Under the pieces are notes generated by a model. It was given only the letters and a program-made list of their open reading frames with translations. It was not told the origin of the DNA and made no database searches. From assembly GCA_017620055.1 (NCBI GenBank), contig JAFZRD010000141.1:1-8230 (forward strand): a stretch of DNA of 8,230 nt, given 5' to 3'. Position numbers and translations under genes: made by a program. Every line of letters starts with the position of its first letter. Within the stretch, counting starts at the first letter, position 1. Below, one piece after another: positions 1-6,527 of the stretch. Origin of the DNA: Lachnospiraceae bacterium (GTDB lineage: Bacteria; Bacillota_A; Clostridia; Lachnospirales; Lachnospiraceae).

Positions 1-1002
1 ATGCAGCACTTCCATTCCGGCGGTGAACTTCCCGGAACAGATCCTCATGAACGCTATCCTGTCCCGGTGCGCTTTGTTCATATTGGCCTGTATCTTGAAC
101 ACGAATGCGGAAAAATCATCCGATACGGGATCTATCACACCGGTATCGGCTGTCCTCGGAAGCGGTGAGAGTGTCATCTTCAGGAAGTTCTGAAGGAACA
201 GCTCAACTCCGAAGTTCGTAAGGGCCGAACCGAAGAAGACCGGCGAGAGCATTCCGGCATCGACTTCTTCCCTTGAGAATTCGCTTCCTGCGCCGTCGAG
301 AAGTTCCACATCCTCCATCAGTTTGTCAAATGCGCTCTGTCCCAGAACCTCAAGAAGCGCGTCACTGTCTGAGAGCGGTATCTCCTCCTTATGCCCTTCC
401 TTCGTACCCTTCTGTGTATCGGAATAGACAACGACCATCTGGCGCTGTCTGTCATATACGCCCTTGAACTCCTTGCCCGATCCGATCGGCCAGTTCATAG
501 GACACGTCGGTATCCCGAGCTCATTTTCTATATCATCGAGAAGTTCGAACGGGTCCATCGCATCGCGGTCGAGCTTGTTCATGAAAGTAAAGATCGGGAT
601 CTTTCTCATCGCGCAGACTTTGAAGAGTTTCCTTGTCTGCGGCTCGACACCTTTGGCGGCATCTATTACCATGACCGCCGAATCGGCTGCCATAAGCGTT
701 CTGTACGTATCCTCCGAGAAGTCCTGATGTCCCGGAGTATCAAGTATATTGATGCAGAATCCGCCGTAATTGAACTGAAGCACCGATGAAGTGACCGAAA
801 TACCACGCTCCTTCTCTATCTCCATCCAGTCGGATACAGCATGCCTTGCCGTAGCCTTTCCCTTTACGCTTCCCGCCAGGTTGATCGCGCCCCCGTACAG
901 GAGGAACTTCTCGGTAAGGGTTGTCTTACCTGCATCGGGGTGCGATATGATCGCGAACGTCCTTCTCTTTTCTATCTCGTTCTTCAGTTGTTTATCTGAC
1001 AT
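1..1002 (-). CDS. prfC: Peptide chain release factor 3 (RF3), N-terminal 334 residues, cut by window edge
   Basis: Translational GTPase that recycles RF1/RF2 from the ribosome after peptide release; it acts in the cytosol. The reading frame is open from ATG at 1002 to base 1, giving 334 residues of a family usually about 525-530 long, so the C-terminal part lies outside the window. Seen: P-loop HPDAGKTT (residues 21-28); the switch I stretch ERGISVTSS (65-73), which is typical of RF3 and separates it from EF-G (ERGITI); G3 DTPGH (88-92); G4 NKLD (142-145). Domain 2 begins near residue 270. Start choice: the M-S-D-K start has GAGGA 12 bases upstream, a slightly long spacing. It follows deoB on the same strand after about 200 bases with no clear terminator, so it could be cotranscribed or have its own promoter. 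The identification is firm; the 3' end is unseen. Confidence 0.95.
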   Translation of the reverse strand, partial: MSDKQLKNEIEKRRTFAIISHPDAGKTTLTEKFLLYGGAINLAGSVKGKATARHAVSDWMEIEKERGISVTSSVLQFNYGGFCINILDTPGHQDFSEDTYRTLMAADSAVMVIDAAKGVEPQTRKLFKVCAMRKIPIFTFMNKLDRDAMDPFELLDDIENELGIPTCPMNWPIGSGKEFKGVYDRQRQMVVVYSDTQKGTKEGHKEEIPLSDSDALLEVLGQSAFDKLMEDVELLDGAGSEFSREEVDAGMLSPVFFGSALTNFGVELFLQNFLKMTLSPLPRTADTGVIDPVSDDFSAFVFKIQANMNKAHRDRIAFMRICSGKFTAGMEVLH

Positions 1003-1204
1003 GGTGTTATTTAATCCTCATTTTTCTGGTGAAAACCTTGAATATCATATGTAATTTATCTCGAAAAACGTTGACCGTACCGGTCGGGATTTTCTGTCAC
1101 ATATGCTTTGGTACGTTTCCGTTATTTATTGCGTTATCTGTGCCGATATCAGCTGCTTTTATACAATATATTGTAATTAATCTGTTAGCACGCATTAACA
1201 AGCG
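1003..1204. other. deoB-prfC intergenic region with short palindromes
   Basis: About 200 bases, AT-rich, with no credible ORF. It contains a perfect 14-base palindrome TACAATATATTGTA (1162-1175), an 18-base spaced dyad TGTTA-3-CG-3-TAACA (1183-1200) just after the deoB stop, and GACCG-TAC-CGGTC (1073-1085). No GC-rich hairpin followed by a T-run on the minus strand is visible, so I see no intrinsic terminator for deoB. No convincing -35/-10 pair for prfC was found; a TATGAT near 1050 lacks a good -35. Confidence 0.5.
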
Positions 1205-2407
1205 TCATTTTGTGATAATATCCTCGCCCGAAATGCGCTCTCTCTGCTCATCCGGCAGTTCCAGATACGCCAGAACGCTTGCGGCAATGTCCGCAAATGT
1301 CGGTTTTGTGCCGAGATTACCGCCTTTTGTGCCCTTCGCGGGGGCAAAATCCTTCCCGCAGCACAGCAGCGGTACGTATTCCCTTGTATGGTCCGTTGTC
1401 GCAAGATATCCGGGATCGCATCCGTGGTCGGCCGTGATCATCAGGATATCGTCTTCACGAAGCTTTGCCACTATCTCAGGGAGCTTTGCATCGAAGAATG
1501 CAACCGCCTTTGCATATCCGTCGATATCGCGTCTGTGGCCGTAGAGCATGTCGTAATCGACCAGATTGACGAACAGGAGCCCGTCAAAATCCTTGTCCAT
1601 ATATTCGAGCGTCCTCGCGATGCCGTCTTCGTTGCCCGAAGTGTATGTGTATTCCGTCAGGCCCTTACCCGCGAATATGTCATGGATCTTTCCTATTCCT
1701 ATAACGTCCTTTCCGTTATCCTTAAGAACGTCCAGCATCGTGTCTTTCGGCGGCTCAAGCGAGAAATCATGTCTTCTCGGCGTTCTCGTATAGTTACCGC
1801 TCGTTCCGATAAACGGCCTTGCGATGACTCTTCCGACGCCGTGCCTGCCTGTCAGGATCCGTCTTGCGATGCGACAGTATTCATACAGTTGCTCGCACGG
1901 TACGATATCTTCGTGTGCGGCGATCTGGAACACCGAATCGGCCGATGTGTACACGATCAGATCTCCCGTACGCACATGCTCATCTCCGTAATCGTTAATG
2001 ACCTTTGTTCCCGAATAAGGAAGATTGCAGAGCACCTTCCTGCCCGTCTGTGCCTCGAACTCATCTATGACCTCCGGCGGGAATCCGTCGGGATATGTCG
2101 GCAACGGATCCGGTGATATCAGGCCTGCGATCTCCCAGTGCCCGATCGTGGTATCCTTTCCCATTGATCTCTCCCGAAGTCTTGCATATGTACCGGAGGG
2201 CTCGATATCCTGTTCCGCGAGCTTTGAGGCGGTTTCAACCCCGTCTATCTTAAGAAGGCCCATTCTCGCGAGGTTCGGTGCCGCAAAGTATTCACTCTTC
2301 GTACAGGATCTGAGGGTATTGGTGCCGGCATCTCCGAACTCGGCCGCATCAGGCTCCTCACCGATCCCGAAACTGTCCATTACTATAAGTATCACTCTTT
2401 TTGCCAT
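1205..2407 (-). CDS. deoB: Phosphopentomutase
   Basis: Interconverts (deoxy)ribose-1-phosphate and (deoxy)ribose-5-phosphate, linking nucleoside phosphorolysis to central carbon metabolism; a cytosolic, Mn-dependent enzyme of the alkaline phosphatase superfamily. Seen: N-terminal metal-site motif MDSFGIGE (D11); GKDTTIGHWEIAG (about 83-95) carrying the phospho-accepting threonine; the DeoB-specific cap region in the middle; NLVDYDMLYGHRRD; then TADHGCDP and TDHTREYVPLL for the second half of the metal site. Length is 400 residues, close to the usual 390-400. The frame stays open for ten codons further upstream, but the ATG at 2407 starts the conserved MAKRVILIVMD and has GAGGA 7 bases ahead, so it is preferred. 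A good promoter lies about 40 bases upstream. No other deo genes (deoC, deoD, pdp) are in view. All expected catalytic motifs are present. Confidence 0.96.
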   Translation of the reverse strand: MAKRVILIVMDSFGIGEEPDAAEFGDAGTNTLRSCTKSEYFAAPNLARMGLLKIDGVETASKLAEQDIEPSGTYARLRERSMGKDTTIGHWEIAGLISPDPLPTYPDGFPPEVIDEFEAQTGRKVLCNLPYSGTKVINDYGDEHVRTGDLIVYTSADSVFQIAAHEDIVPCEQLYEYCRIARRILTGRHGVGRVIARPFIGTSGNYTRTPRRHDFSLEPPKDTMLDVLKDNGKDVIGIGKIHDIFAGKGLTEYTYTSGNEDGIARTLEYMDKDFDGLLFVNLVDYDMLYGHRRDIDGYAKAVAFFDAKLPEIVAKLREDDILMITADHGCDPGYLATTDHTREYVPLLCCGKDFAPAKGTKGGNLGTKPTFADIAASVLAYLELPDEQRERISGEDIITK

Positions 2408-2447
2408 ATTCGTATCCTCATATATAAAACACGACATTAACCGATTT

Positions 2448-2477
2448 ATTCTATCACATAACCGTGCATGTTGTTAA
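2448..2477 (-). promoter_or_regulatory. Probable sigma-A promoter for deoB
   Basis: On the minus strand, -35 TTAACA (2472-2477; 5 of 6 to consensus), an 18-base spacer, and -10 TAGAAT (2448-2453; 5 of 6) preceded by TGA, an extended -10. The predicted start near 2441 gives a 5' leader of about 34 bases ending in the GAGGA ribosome binding site of deoB. Confidence 0.6.
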
Positions 2478-2552
2478 GGCGGAGGGGCAAATTCTTCGCT
2501 GTTTACGTCACAATAACAGCCATATTTTATGACCTTTAAATTGTTTGAAATC

Positions 2553-2567
2553 ATGCAAAAATTGCAT
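2553..2567. repeat. Perfect inverted repeat, candidate operator
   Basis: ATGCAA and TTGCAT arms of six bases separated by AAA. It lies about 75 bases upstream of the predicted deoB -35 box. A protein-binding dyad is plausible; no known regulator consensus was recognised. Confidence 0.35.
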
Positions 2568-2599
2568 CAATTATCGGAATTTCACATAATTTGCGTGTT

Positions 2600-2608
2600 T
2601 TATCCACA
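2600..2608 (+). promoter_or_regulatory. DnaA box (perfect TTATCCACA)
   Basis: Exact match to the high-affinity consensus TTATCCACA reading on the plus strand. It is paired with an opposite-facing perfect box at 2755-2763; the 146 bases between them include an AT-rich tract. Confidence 0.65.
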
Positions 2609-2754
2609 ATTCAGGGGCCGGTGGCAAAAATTCGTTCGAATCGTCAGATTATGTAAAACCCGTCCGACGGAAAAGTCTTAATTTTACGCGTTTTATGACG
2701 TATGTTATTAATTGATTTGTATTTATTATATTATACTAACATTTTTTCAACATT

Positions 2755-2763
2755 TGTGGATAA
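2755..2763 (-). promoter_or_regulatory. DnaA box (perfect TTATCCACA on minus strand)
   Basis: TGTGGATAA on the plus strand, an exact consensus box on the minus strand, facing the box at 2600-2608. AT-rich DNA with two overlapping TATAAT hexamers lies directly beyond it on the side towards the other box. A weaker 7-of-9 match, TTATCCATG, lies at 2868-2876. Confidence 0.65.
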
Positions 2764-2903
2764 CCTTATATTTGTTGTTGATTTACCTTTTATAACGGCA
2801 GGAATCTTATGACCCTCCTCTGAATATACGCACGTTTTTTTATATAAATATCTGACAATTCCTCATGTTATCCATGGCGAAGCATGAGCCTGTATCGTTA
2901 CAG

Positions 2904-2943
2904 GGCAAATAAAAACGGCCGCAGAACCTGTCTGCGACCGTTT
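2904..2943 (-). terminator. Intrinsic terminator of pnp
   Basis: About 30 bases past the pnp stop, the minus-strand RNA forms a 13-bp stem (AAACGG and CCGTTT outer arms, CGCAGA/TCTGCG inner arms, one G-U pair, 5-base loop), then UUUUUAUUU. The plus-strand side lacks a T-run, so it works for the pnp direction only. A second small hairpin, CCTGTA-TCGT-TACAGG (2889-2904), lies immediately beyond without a U-tract. Confidence 0.9.
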
Positions 2944-2972
2944 AAACGCTTATAACTTATTGTCTGTTTCCG

Positions 2973-5060
2973 TCAGGCCATTGCGTCCTTGATGCTAAAT
3001 GACATGCGGCCCATCTTGTCCTTGCCGAGGCACTTGACCGTAACGACGTCTCCAAGTGTGAGAACATCCTCAACGTGGTTGATCCTCTCCTTGGCGATCT
3101 TGGAAATATGAACCATACCCTCTTTACCGGGTGCAAATTCGACGAATGCGCCGAACTCCTTGATCGATACGACCTTACCGGTGAAGATCTGGCCTGCTTC
3201 GAAATCGGTCGTAATGATCTTGATCATATCGATGGCCTTATCCATGCCTGCCTGATCCGTACCACATACGCTTACGGCACCGTCATCGGTTATGTCTATC
3301 TTCACGCCGCAACGCTCGATGATCGCATTGATCGTCTTGCCGCGCTGTCCGACAACATCACCGATCTTCTCGGGATCGATCCTGATCTGGATGATCTTGG
3401 GAGCATATTCGTTGACCGTTGCTCTGGGCTCTGCGATAGCGGGCTTCATGCAGTTATCCATGATGAAGAGCCTTGCCTCGCGGCATCTTGCGATAGCGCC
3501 TTCAACGATGGGTCTTGTAAGACCGTGGATCTTGATATCCATCTGAATGGCTGTGATACCGTCCGTTGTACCCGTTACCTTGAAGTCCATGTCTCCGAAG
3601 AAGTCCTCAAGACCCTGGATATCGGTAAGAAGTACGAAATCATCATCCGTATCACCCGTAACAAGTCCGCATGAGATACCTGCCACCATCTTCTTGATAG
3701 GAACACCGGCAGCCATCAGTGACATACAGCTTGCGCATGTGCTGGCCATCGATGTGGAACCGTTACTCTCGAATGTTTCGGATACGCAGCGGATCGCGTA
3801 AGGGAACTCCTCTTCGGAAGGAAGCACGGGAATGAGTGCTCTTTCGGCAAGAGCTCCGTGTCCGATCTCACGTCTGCCGGGACCTCTTGAAGGCTTTGTC
3901 TCACCTACGGAATATGAAGGGAAGTTGTAGTGATGGATGTATCTCTTTGAAGTCTCAAAGGAATCAAGTCCGTCAACCTTCTGCATATCCGAAAGAGGTG
4001 CGAGTGTTGTGATGTCGCAGATCTGTGTCTGTCCGCGCGTGAACATCGCACTTCCGTGAACTCTCGGAATGATATCGACTTCAGCTGCAAGAGGACGGAT
4101 CTGCGTGATCTCGCGCCCGTCGGGACGCTTGTGATCCTTGAGGATCATCTTACGGATCGTCTTCTTCTCATACTGGTAAATGGCCTCACCGAGGATCGCG
4201 AGCCACTCTTCGTTCTCTGCGAACTTCTCCTCGCACTTTGCGGTGATCTGCCTTATGTTCTCTTCTCTTGTCTGCTTGTCATCGGTAAATACGGCTGTCT
4301 CCATCTCATCGGGAGGGCATATCTCGCGGATAGCGGCGAACAGCTCCTCAGGGATCGCACAGCTTGTGTATTCATGCTTGGGCTTGCCTGTCTCGGCAAC
4401 GATCTTGTCGATGAAAGCGATGATCTGCTGGTTGATGTCATGTGCCATATAGATGGCTTCGATCATCTTCGCCTCAGGGATCTCGTTCGCACCTGCCTCG
4501 ATCATGATGACCTTTTCCTTTGTTGATGCAACGGTAAGATTAAGGTCACCCGTCTTCCACTGCTCCTGGCTCGGATTAACGATGAACTGTCCGTCGATCA
4601 TACCGATCTGCGTCGTAGCGCAGGGACCGTCAAACGGGATATCGGAAATACAGGTTGCGATCGCTGAACCGAGCATTGCAACAAGCTCGGGACGGCATTC
4701 GGGATCAACTGACAGCACGAGGTTGTTAAGTGTGCAGTCATTGCGGTAATCCTTCGGGAACAAAGGTCTCATCGGACGGTCGATAACGCGGGCAGTCAAA
4801 ACAGCGTTCTCGCTCGCCTTACCTTCACGCTTGTTGAAGCCTCCCGGGATCTTGCCTACCGCATACATCTTTTCTTCAAATTCAACACTTAAAGGGAAGA
4901 AATCAATTCCTTCTCTGGGTTTTTCTGAAGCGGTCGCAGTGGAAAGTACAGTCGTATCACCGTAGTGCATGAGCGCAGCGCCGTTAGCCTGCTTTGCTAC
5001 TCTACCGACATCAACGGTGAGAGTACGTCCACCAAGTTCCATTGAATAGCTTTTGTACAT
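2973..5060 (-). CDS. pnp: Polyribonucleotide nucleotidyltransferase (PNPase)
   Basis: Phosphorolytic 3'-5' exoribonuclease of mRNA turnover, working as a cytosolic trimer. The protein is 695 residues. Seen: first RNase PH-like domain (about 10-140), helical linker, second catalytic RNase PH domain (about 325-540) with GRREIGHGALAERAL, SNGSTSMAS and the acidic run DIQGLEDFFGDMDFKV that holds the catalytic aspartates; KH domain 555-600 with GQRG loop (571-574); S1 domain 621-695. The protein ends right after S1, without the longer tail found in some relatives. The frame is open 16 codons further upstream, but ATG at 5060 starts the conserved MYKSYSMELGGRTL and has AAGGAG 7 bases before it, so it is chosen. 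It sits downstream of rpsO, the usual partner, separated by a hairpin; readthrough from the rpsO promoter is the likely source of transcripts. Confidence 0.97.
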   Translation of the reverse strand: MYKSYSMELGGRTLTVDVGRVAKQANGAALMHYGDTTVLSTATASEKPREGIDFFPLSVEFEEKMYAVGKIPGGFNKREGKASENAVLTARVIDRPMRPLFPKDYRNDCTLNNLVLSVDPECRPELVAMLGSAIATCISDIPFDGPCATTQIGMIDGQFIVNPSQEQWKTGDLNLTVASTKEKVIMIEAGANEIPEAKMIEAIYMAHDINQQIIAFIDKIVAETGKPKHEYTSCAIPEELFAAIREICPPDEMETAVFTDDKQTREENIRQITAKCEEKFAENEEWLAILGEAIYQYEKKTIRKMILKDHKRPDGREITQIRPLAAEVDIIPRVHGSAMFTRGQTQICDITTLAPLSDMQKVDGLDSFETSKRYIHHYNFPSYSVGETKPSRGPGRREIGHGALAERALIPVLPSEEEFPYAIRCVSETFESNGSTSMASTCASCMSLMAAGVPIKKMVAGISCGLVTGDTDDDFVLLTDIQGLEDFFGDMDFKVTGTTDGITAIQMDIKIHGLTRPIVEGAIARCREARLFIMDNCMKPAIAEPRATVNEYAPKIIQIRIDPEKIGDVVGQRGKTINAIIERCGVKIDITDDGAVSVCGTDQAGMDKAIDMIKIITTDFEAGQIFTGKVVSIKEFGAFVEFAPGKEGMVHISKIAKERINHVEDVLTLGDVVTVKCLGKDKMGRMSFSIKDAMA

Positions 5061-5122
5061 TTTTCTCTCCTTCTTCTCTCTTCTTCTACCGGTCAAAGTC
5101 CATCCCACTTATGCGGACAATG

Positions 5123-5164
5123 ACTATAATAATCACACAAAGGGACGGCCTATACCGTCCCTTT
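5123..5164 (-). terminator. Hairpin between rpsO and pnp (partial terminator or processing site)
   Basis: Nine bases past the rpsO stop, the RNA can form a perfect 10-bp stem (AAAGGGACGG / CCGTCCCTTT, 5139-5164) with a 6-base loop. The tail on the minus strand is only moderately U-rich (TTTGTGTGATTATTA), so it looks like a leaky terminator. In E. coli the rpsO-pnp gap likewise carries a partial terminator and RNase III cleavage hairpin; an equivalent role here is inference. Confidence 0.6.
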
Positions 5165-5172
5165 TGTTGATA

Positions 5173-5439
5173 TTATCTCCTGATACCAAGTTTCTCTATA
5201 AGAGTACGATATCTGTCGATATCTTTCTTCTTAAGGTAATCAAGAAGTCCCCTTCTCTGACCGATCATCTTGTACATACCTCTTGCTGAATGATGATCCT
5301 TGGGGTTGGCCTTCAGATGCTCTGTAAGCTCAGCTATCCTCGCTGTGAGAACGGCGATCTGAACTTCCGGTGAACCCGTATCGTTGGGAACTCTTGCATA
5401 CTCCTGCATTATCGCAGCTTTCTTCTCTTTAGTGATCAT
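5173..5439 (-). CDS. rpsO: 30S ribosomal protein S15
   Basis: Primary binding protein of the small ribosomal subunit; binds the central domain of 16S rRNA and contributes to an intersubunit bridge. The protein is 88 residues, the normal family length, and shows the S15 signature: [19 protein letters not shown], then [34 protein letters not shown]. The frame stays open 30 codons further upstream, but ATG at 5439 has a near-perfect AGGAGG five bases ahead and gives the conserved MITKEKK start. It has its own promoter after ribF and a structured leader. pnp follows after a hairpin. In other bacteria S15 represses its own translation through the leader; whether this happens here is inferred. Confidence 0.97.
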   Translation of the reverse strand: MITKEKKAAIMQEYARVPNDTGSPEVQIAVLTARIAELTEHLKANPKDHHSARGMYKMIGQRRGLLDYLKKKDIDRYRTLIEKLGIRR

Positions 5440-5533
5440 AAAATCCTCCTCGGCATACGCCTGATTCTTAAGATTAACCCCGTGTACCGCGACATGGTAC
5501 GAAACCGCTGTCAAAGCACAGGTTTTCACAACA
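5440..5533 (-). promoter_or_regulatory. rpsO 5' leader, candidate S15 autoregulatory RNA
   Basis: From the predicted start near 5533 to the rpsO ATG, the minus-strand RNA can form two adjacent hairpins: AAACC/GGTTT with an inner TGT/ACA extension (5502-5525) and GTACC/GGTAC with a 7-base loop (5484-5500). Further down, AATCTT (5470-5475) can pair with AGGATT (5442-5447), covering part of the ribosome binding site. S15 represses its own mRNA in several bacteria using unrelated leader structures, so a regulator here is plausible, but I did not match it to a known class. Confidence 0.4.
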
Positions 5534-5539
5534 TTCGTT

Positions 5540-5568
5540 ATTCTACCACAGGCTTACCTGCTTGTAAA
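5540..5568 (-). promoter_or_regulatory. Sigma-A promoter for rpsO(-pnp)
   Basis: Minus strand: -35 TTTACA (5563-5568), a 17-base spacer, and -10 TAGAAT (5540-5545) with TGG ahead of it, an extended -10. The -35 begins 3 bases beyond the ribF stop codon. The spacer holds a small dyad CAGG-4-CCTG (5549-5560). It would let rpsO and pnp be transcribed independently of the upstream cluster. Confidence 0.7.
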
Positions 5569-5571
5569 CCT

Positions 5572-6513
5572 TTAAAGTTGATTAATTTCTTTTATTTTTG
5601 CGTACACGGCAGCGGCATTTTCCTTATGCCACTTCTGCCCTTCAAATACATCTTCCTTGATCTTGCGGTTAAGGTCCGAAACCTTATAGAATTTCAGGAA
5701 TTCCCTTTTCCATTCCAGCAGTACTATCGCAAGTTCCGCACGCTGGATTCCCCTGACTCCGCCGTAGATATATGTCTCAAGCGTTCTGTTTTCTCCGTTC
5801 ACGTTTGTTATGGCATCATACATCTCATCCTCGTATATGGCCTTGGAATAATATACGCCGGAAAGCGGCATCGCCTTCTCTTCGGGAATGTCCATCACAT
5901 AATAGAATATGCTCGTGGTGACCTTTACGGGATTACGCCGGAATTTTCCCCTGACATTGTACGGATAAAATGCAAGATCCTTGATCTTCCCCATCTTTCC
6001 GTCCATGGCAAGTTCCCTCAGATAGGTTGAACTGATCTCTCTTTTCCCGTCCTTGATCTTGTTTATTATCTCAACCTCATAATCGTATATGGGGCCGTAA
6101 TCAAGGAGCATCTGCGCATTTCCGGCCGCTCCCTGTCCGAATGTGCAGTCCTGGCCGACAACAACGGCTTTCGCGTTCATCCTGTCAACTATGAACTCCT
6201 CGATGAACTCCTGCGCACTGATCGATGCGGTCTTCTCATAGAAAGGAAACTCAATGTAATAATCCACATCGAGTATATTGAATATATGTCTCTTCTCGGC
6301 ATTTGTCAGAAGGACTCCTTTGTCGGTCCCAAATCCGAGGCTTGAAGGCGGTATGTCAAACGTGAGGATACAGGTCTTGTACCCTCTTCTGATGTATTTC
6401 TTCATCCTGTTGACTATCGCCAGGTGACCTTTATGTACCCCGTCGAATTTCCCGATCGAGACCACGGTCTCTTCGGGGATCTTGAAGTCGGTTGTTCCCG
6501 AAATGATGTTCAT
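5572..6513 (-). CDS. ribF: RibF-family FAD synthetase with degenerate riboflavin kinase domain
   Basis: RibF normally phosphorylates riboflavin to FMN (C-terminal domain) and adenylates FMN to FAD (N-terminal domain). The protein is 313 residues, full length for the family. The nucleotidyltransferase half is recognisable: GKFDGVHKGH (21-30), LLTNAEKR (68-75), VVVGQDCTFG (117-126) and ISSTYLREL (160-168), though the usual FDPHP is FDIPP here (52-56). The kinase half (about 184-313) keeps SGVYY (218-222), the LETYIYG glutamate region and the C-terminal EFLKF...DLNRKIKED helix. However, the glycine-rich loop and GxPTAN motif expected near 188-202 are replaced by GKFRRNPVKVTTS (189-201). The reading frame continues without a break, so this is divergence rather than a frameshift. 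Kinase activity is therefore doubtful; FAD synthetase activity is the safer call. It starts 14 bases after the truB stop, in one transcriptional unit. Confidence 0.88.
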   Translation of the reverse strand: MNIISGTTDFKIPEETVVSIGKFDGVHKGHLAIVNRMKKYIRRGYKTCILTFDIPPSSLGFGTDKGVLLTNAEKRHIFNILDVDYYIEFPFYEKTASISAQEFIEEFIVDRMNAKAVVVGQDCTFGQGAAGNAQMLLDYGPIYDYEVEIINKIKDGKREISSTYLRELAMDGKMGKIKDLAFYPYNVRGKFRRNPVKVTTSIFYYVMDIPEEKAMPLSGVYYSKAIYEDEMYDAITNVNGENRTLETYIYGGVRGIQRAELAIVLLEWKREFLKFYKVSDLNRKIKEDVFEGQKWHKENAAAVYAKIKEINQL

Positions 6514-6527
6514 GTTACTCTTCCCTG

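Larger units (their letters stand above)
2478..2890. other. Long AT-rich gene-free region between pnp and deoB
   Basis: About 410 bases with no credible coding region on either strand. It holds two perfect DnaA boxes (listed separately), the palindrome ATGCAA-AAA-TTGCAT (2553-2567), the dyad ATTCG-TT-CGAAT (2630-2641), and a strongly AT-rich core (about 2671-2750) with two overlapping TATAAT hexamers on the minus strand but no well-spaced -35. Near 2812-2820 the minus strand has an AGAGGAGG ribosome-site-like run followed only by a six-codon frame. It is unusually long next to the tight spacing of the neighbouring genes, which suggests a retained regulatory or chromosomal role rather than decayed coding sequence. 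Confidence 0.6.

Noticed and set aside
391..789. Plus-strand ORFs (several) opposite prfC
   Set aside because: The minus strand encodes an uninterrupted RF3 with all GTPase motifs.
1388..2116. Plus-strand ORF of 242 codons opposite deoB
   Set aside because: It lies fully antisense to a well-supported deoB, has no recognisable protein features and no ribosome binding site; it is a codon-bias shadow.
2408..2437. Upstream in-frame start for deoB (ten extra codons)
   Set aside because: It would precede the GAGGA ribosome site and overlap the leader; conserved homology starts at ATG 2407.
2660..2670. CCGTCCGACGG dyad followed by GTTTTA on the minus strand as a terminator
   Set aside because: An RNA hairpin would have only about four base pairs with a short tail; too weak.
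2600..2763. Calling the DnaA-box region the chromosomal origin oriC
   Set aside because: Genes on both sides run in the same direction, there is no dnaA, dnaN, gidA or rpmH nearby, and only two strong boxes are present. Recorded as a finding instead.
2812..2826. AGAGGAGG run on the minus strand as a ribosome binding site of a small gene
   Set aside because: No ATG/GTG/TTG follows at suitable spacing, and the nearest frame stops after six codons.
3075..3674. Plus-strand ORF of 199 codons opposite pnp
   Set aside because: Antisense shadow of the conserved PNPase core, with no domain or start signal.
5482..6030. Plus-strand ORF of 182 codons opposite ribF and the rpsO leader
   Set aside because: No recognisable family; it spans the rpsO promoter and leader on the other strand; taken as a shadow.
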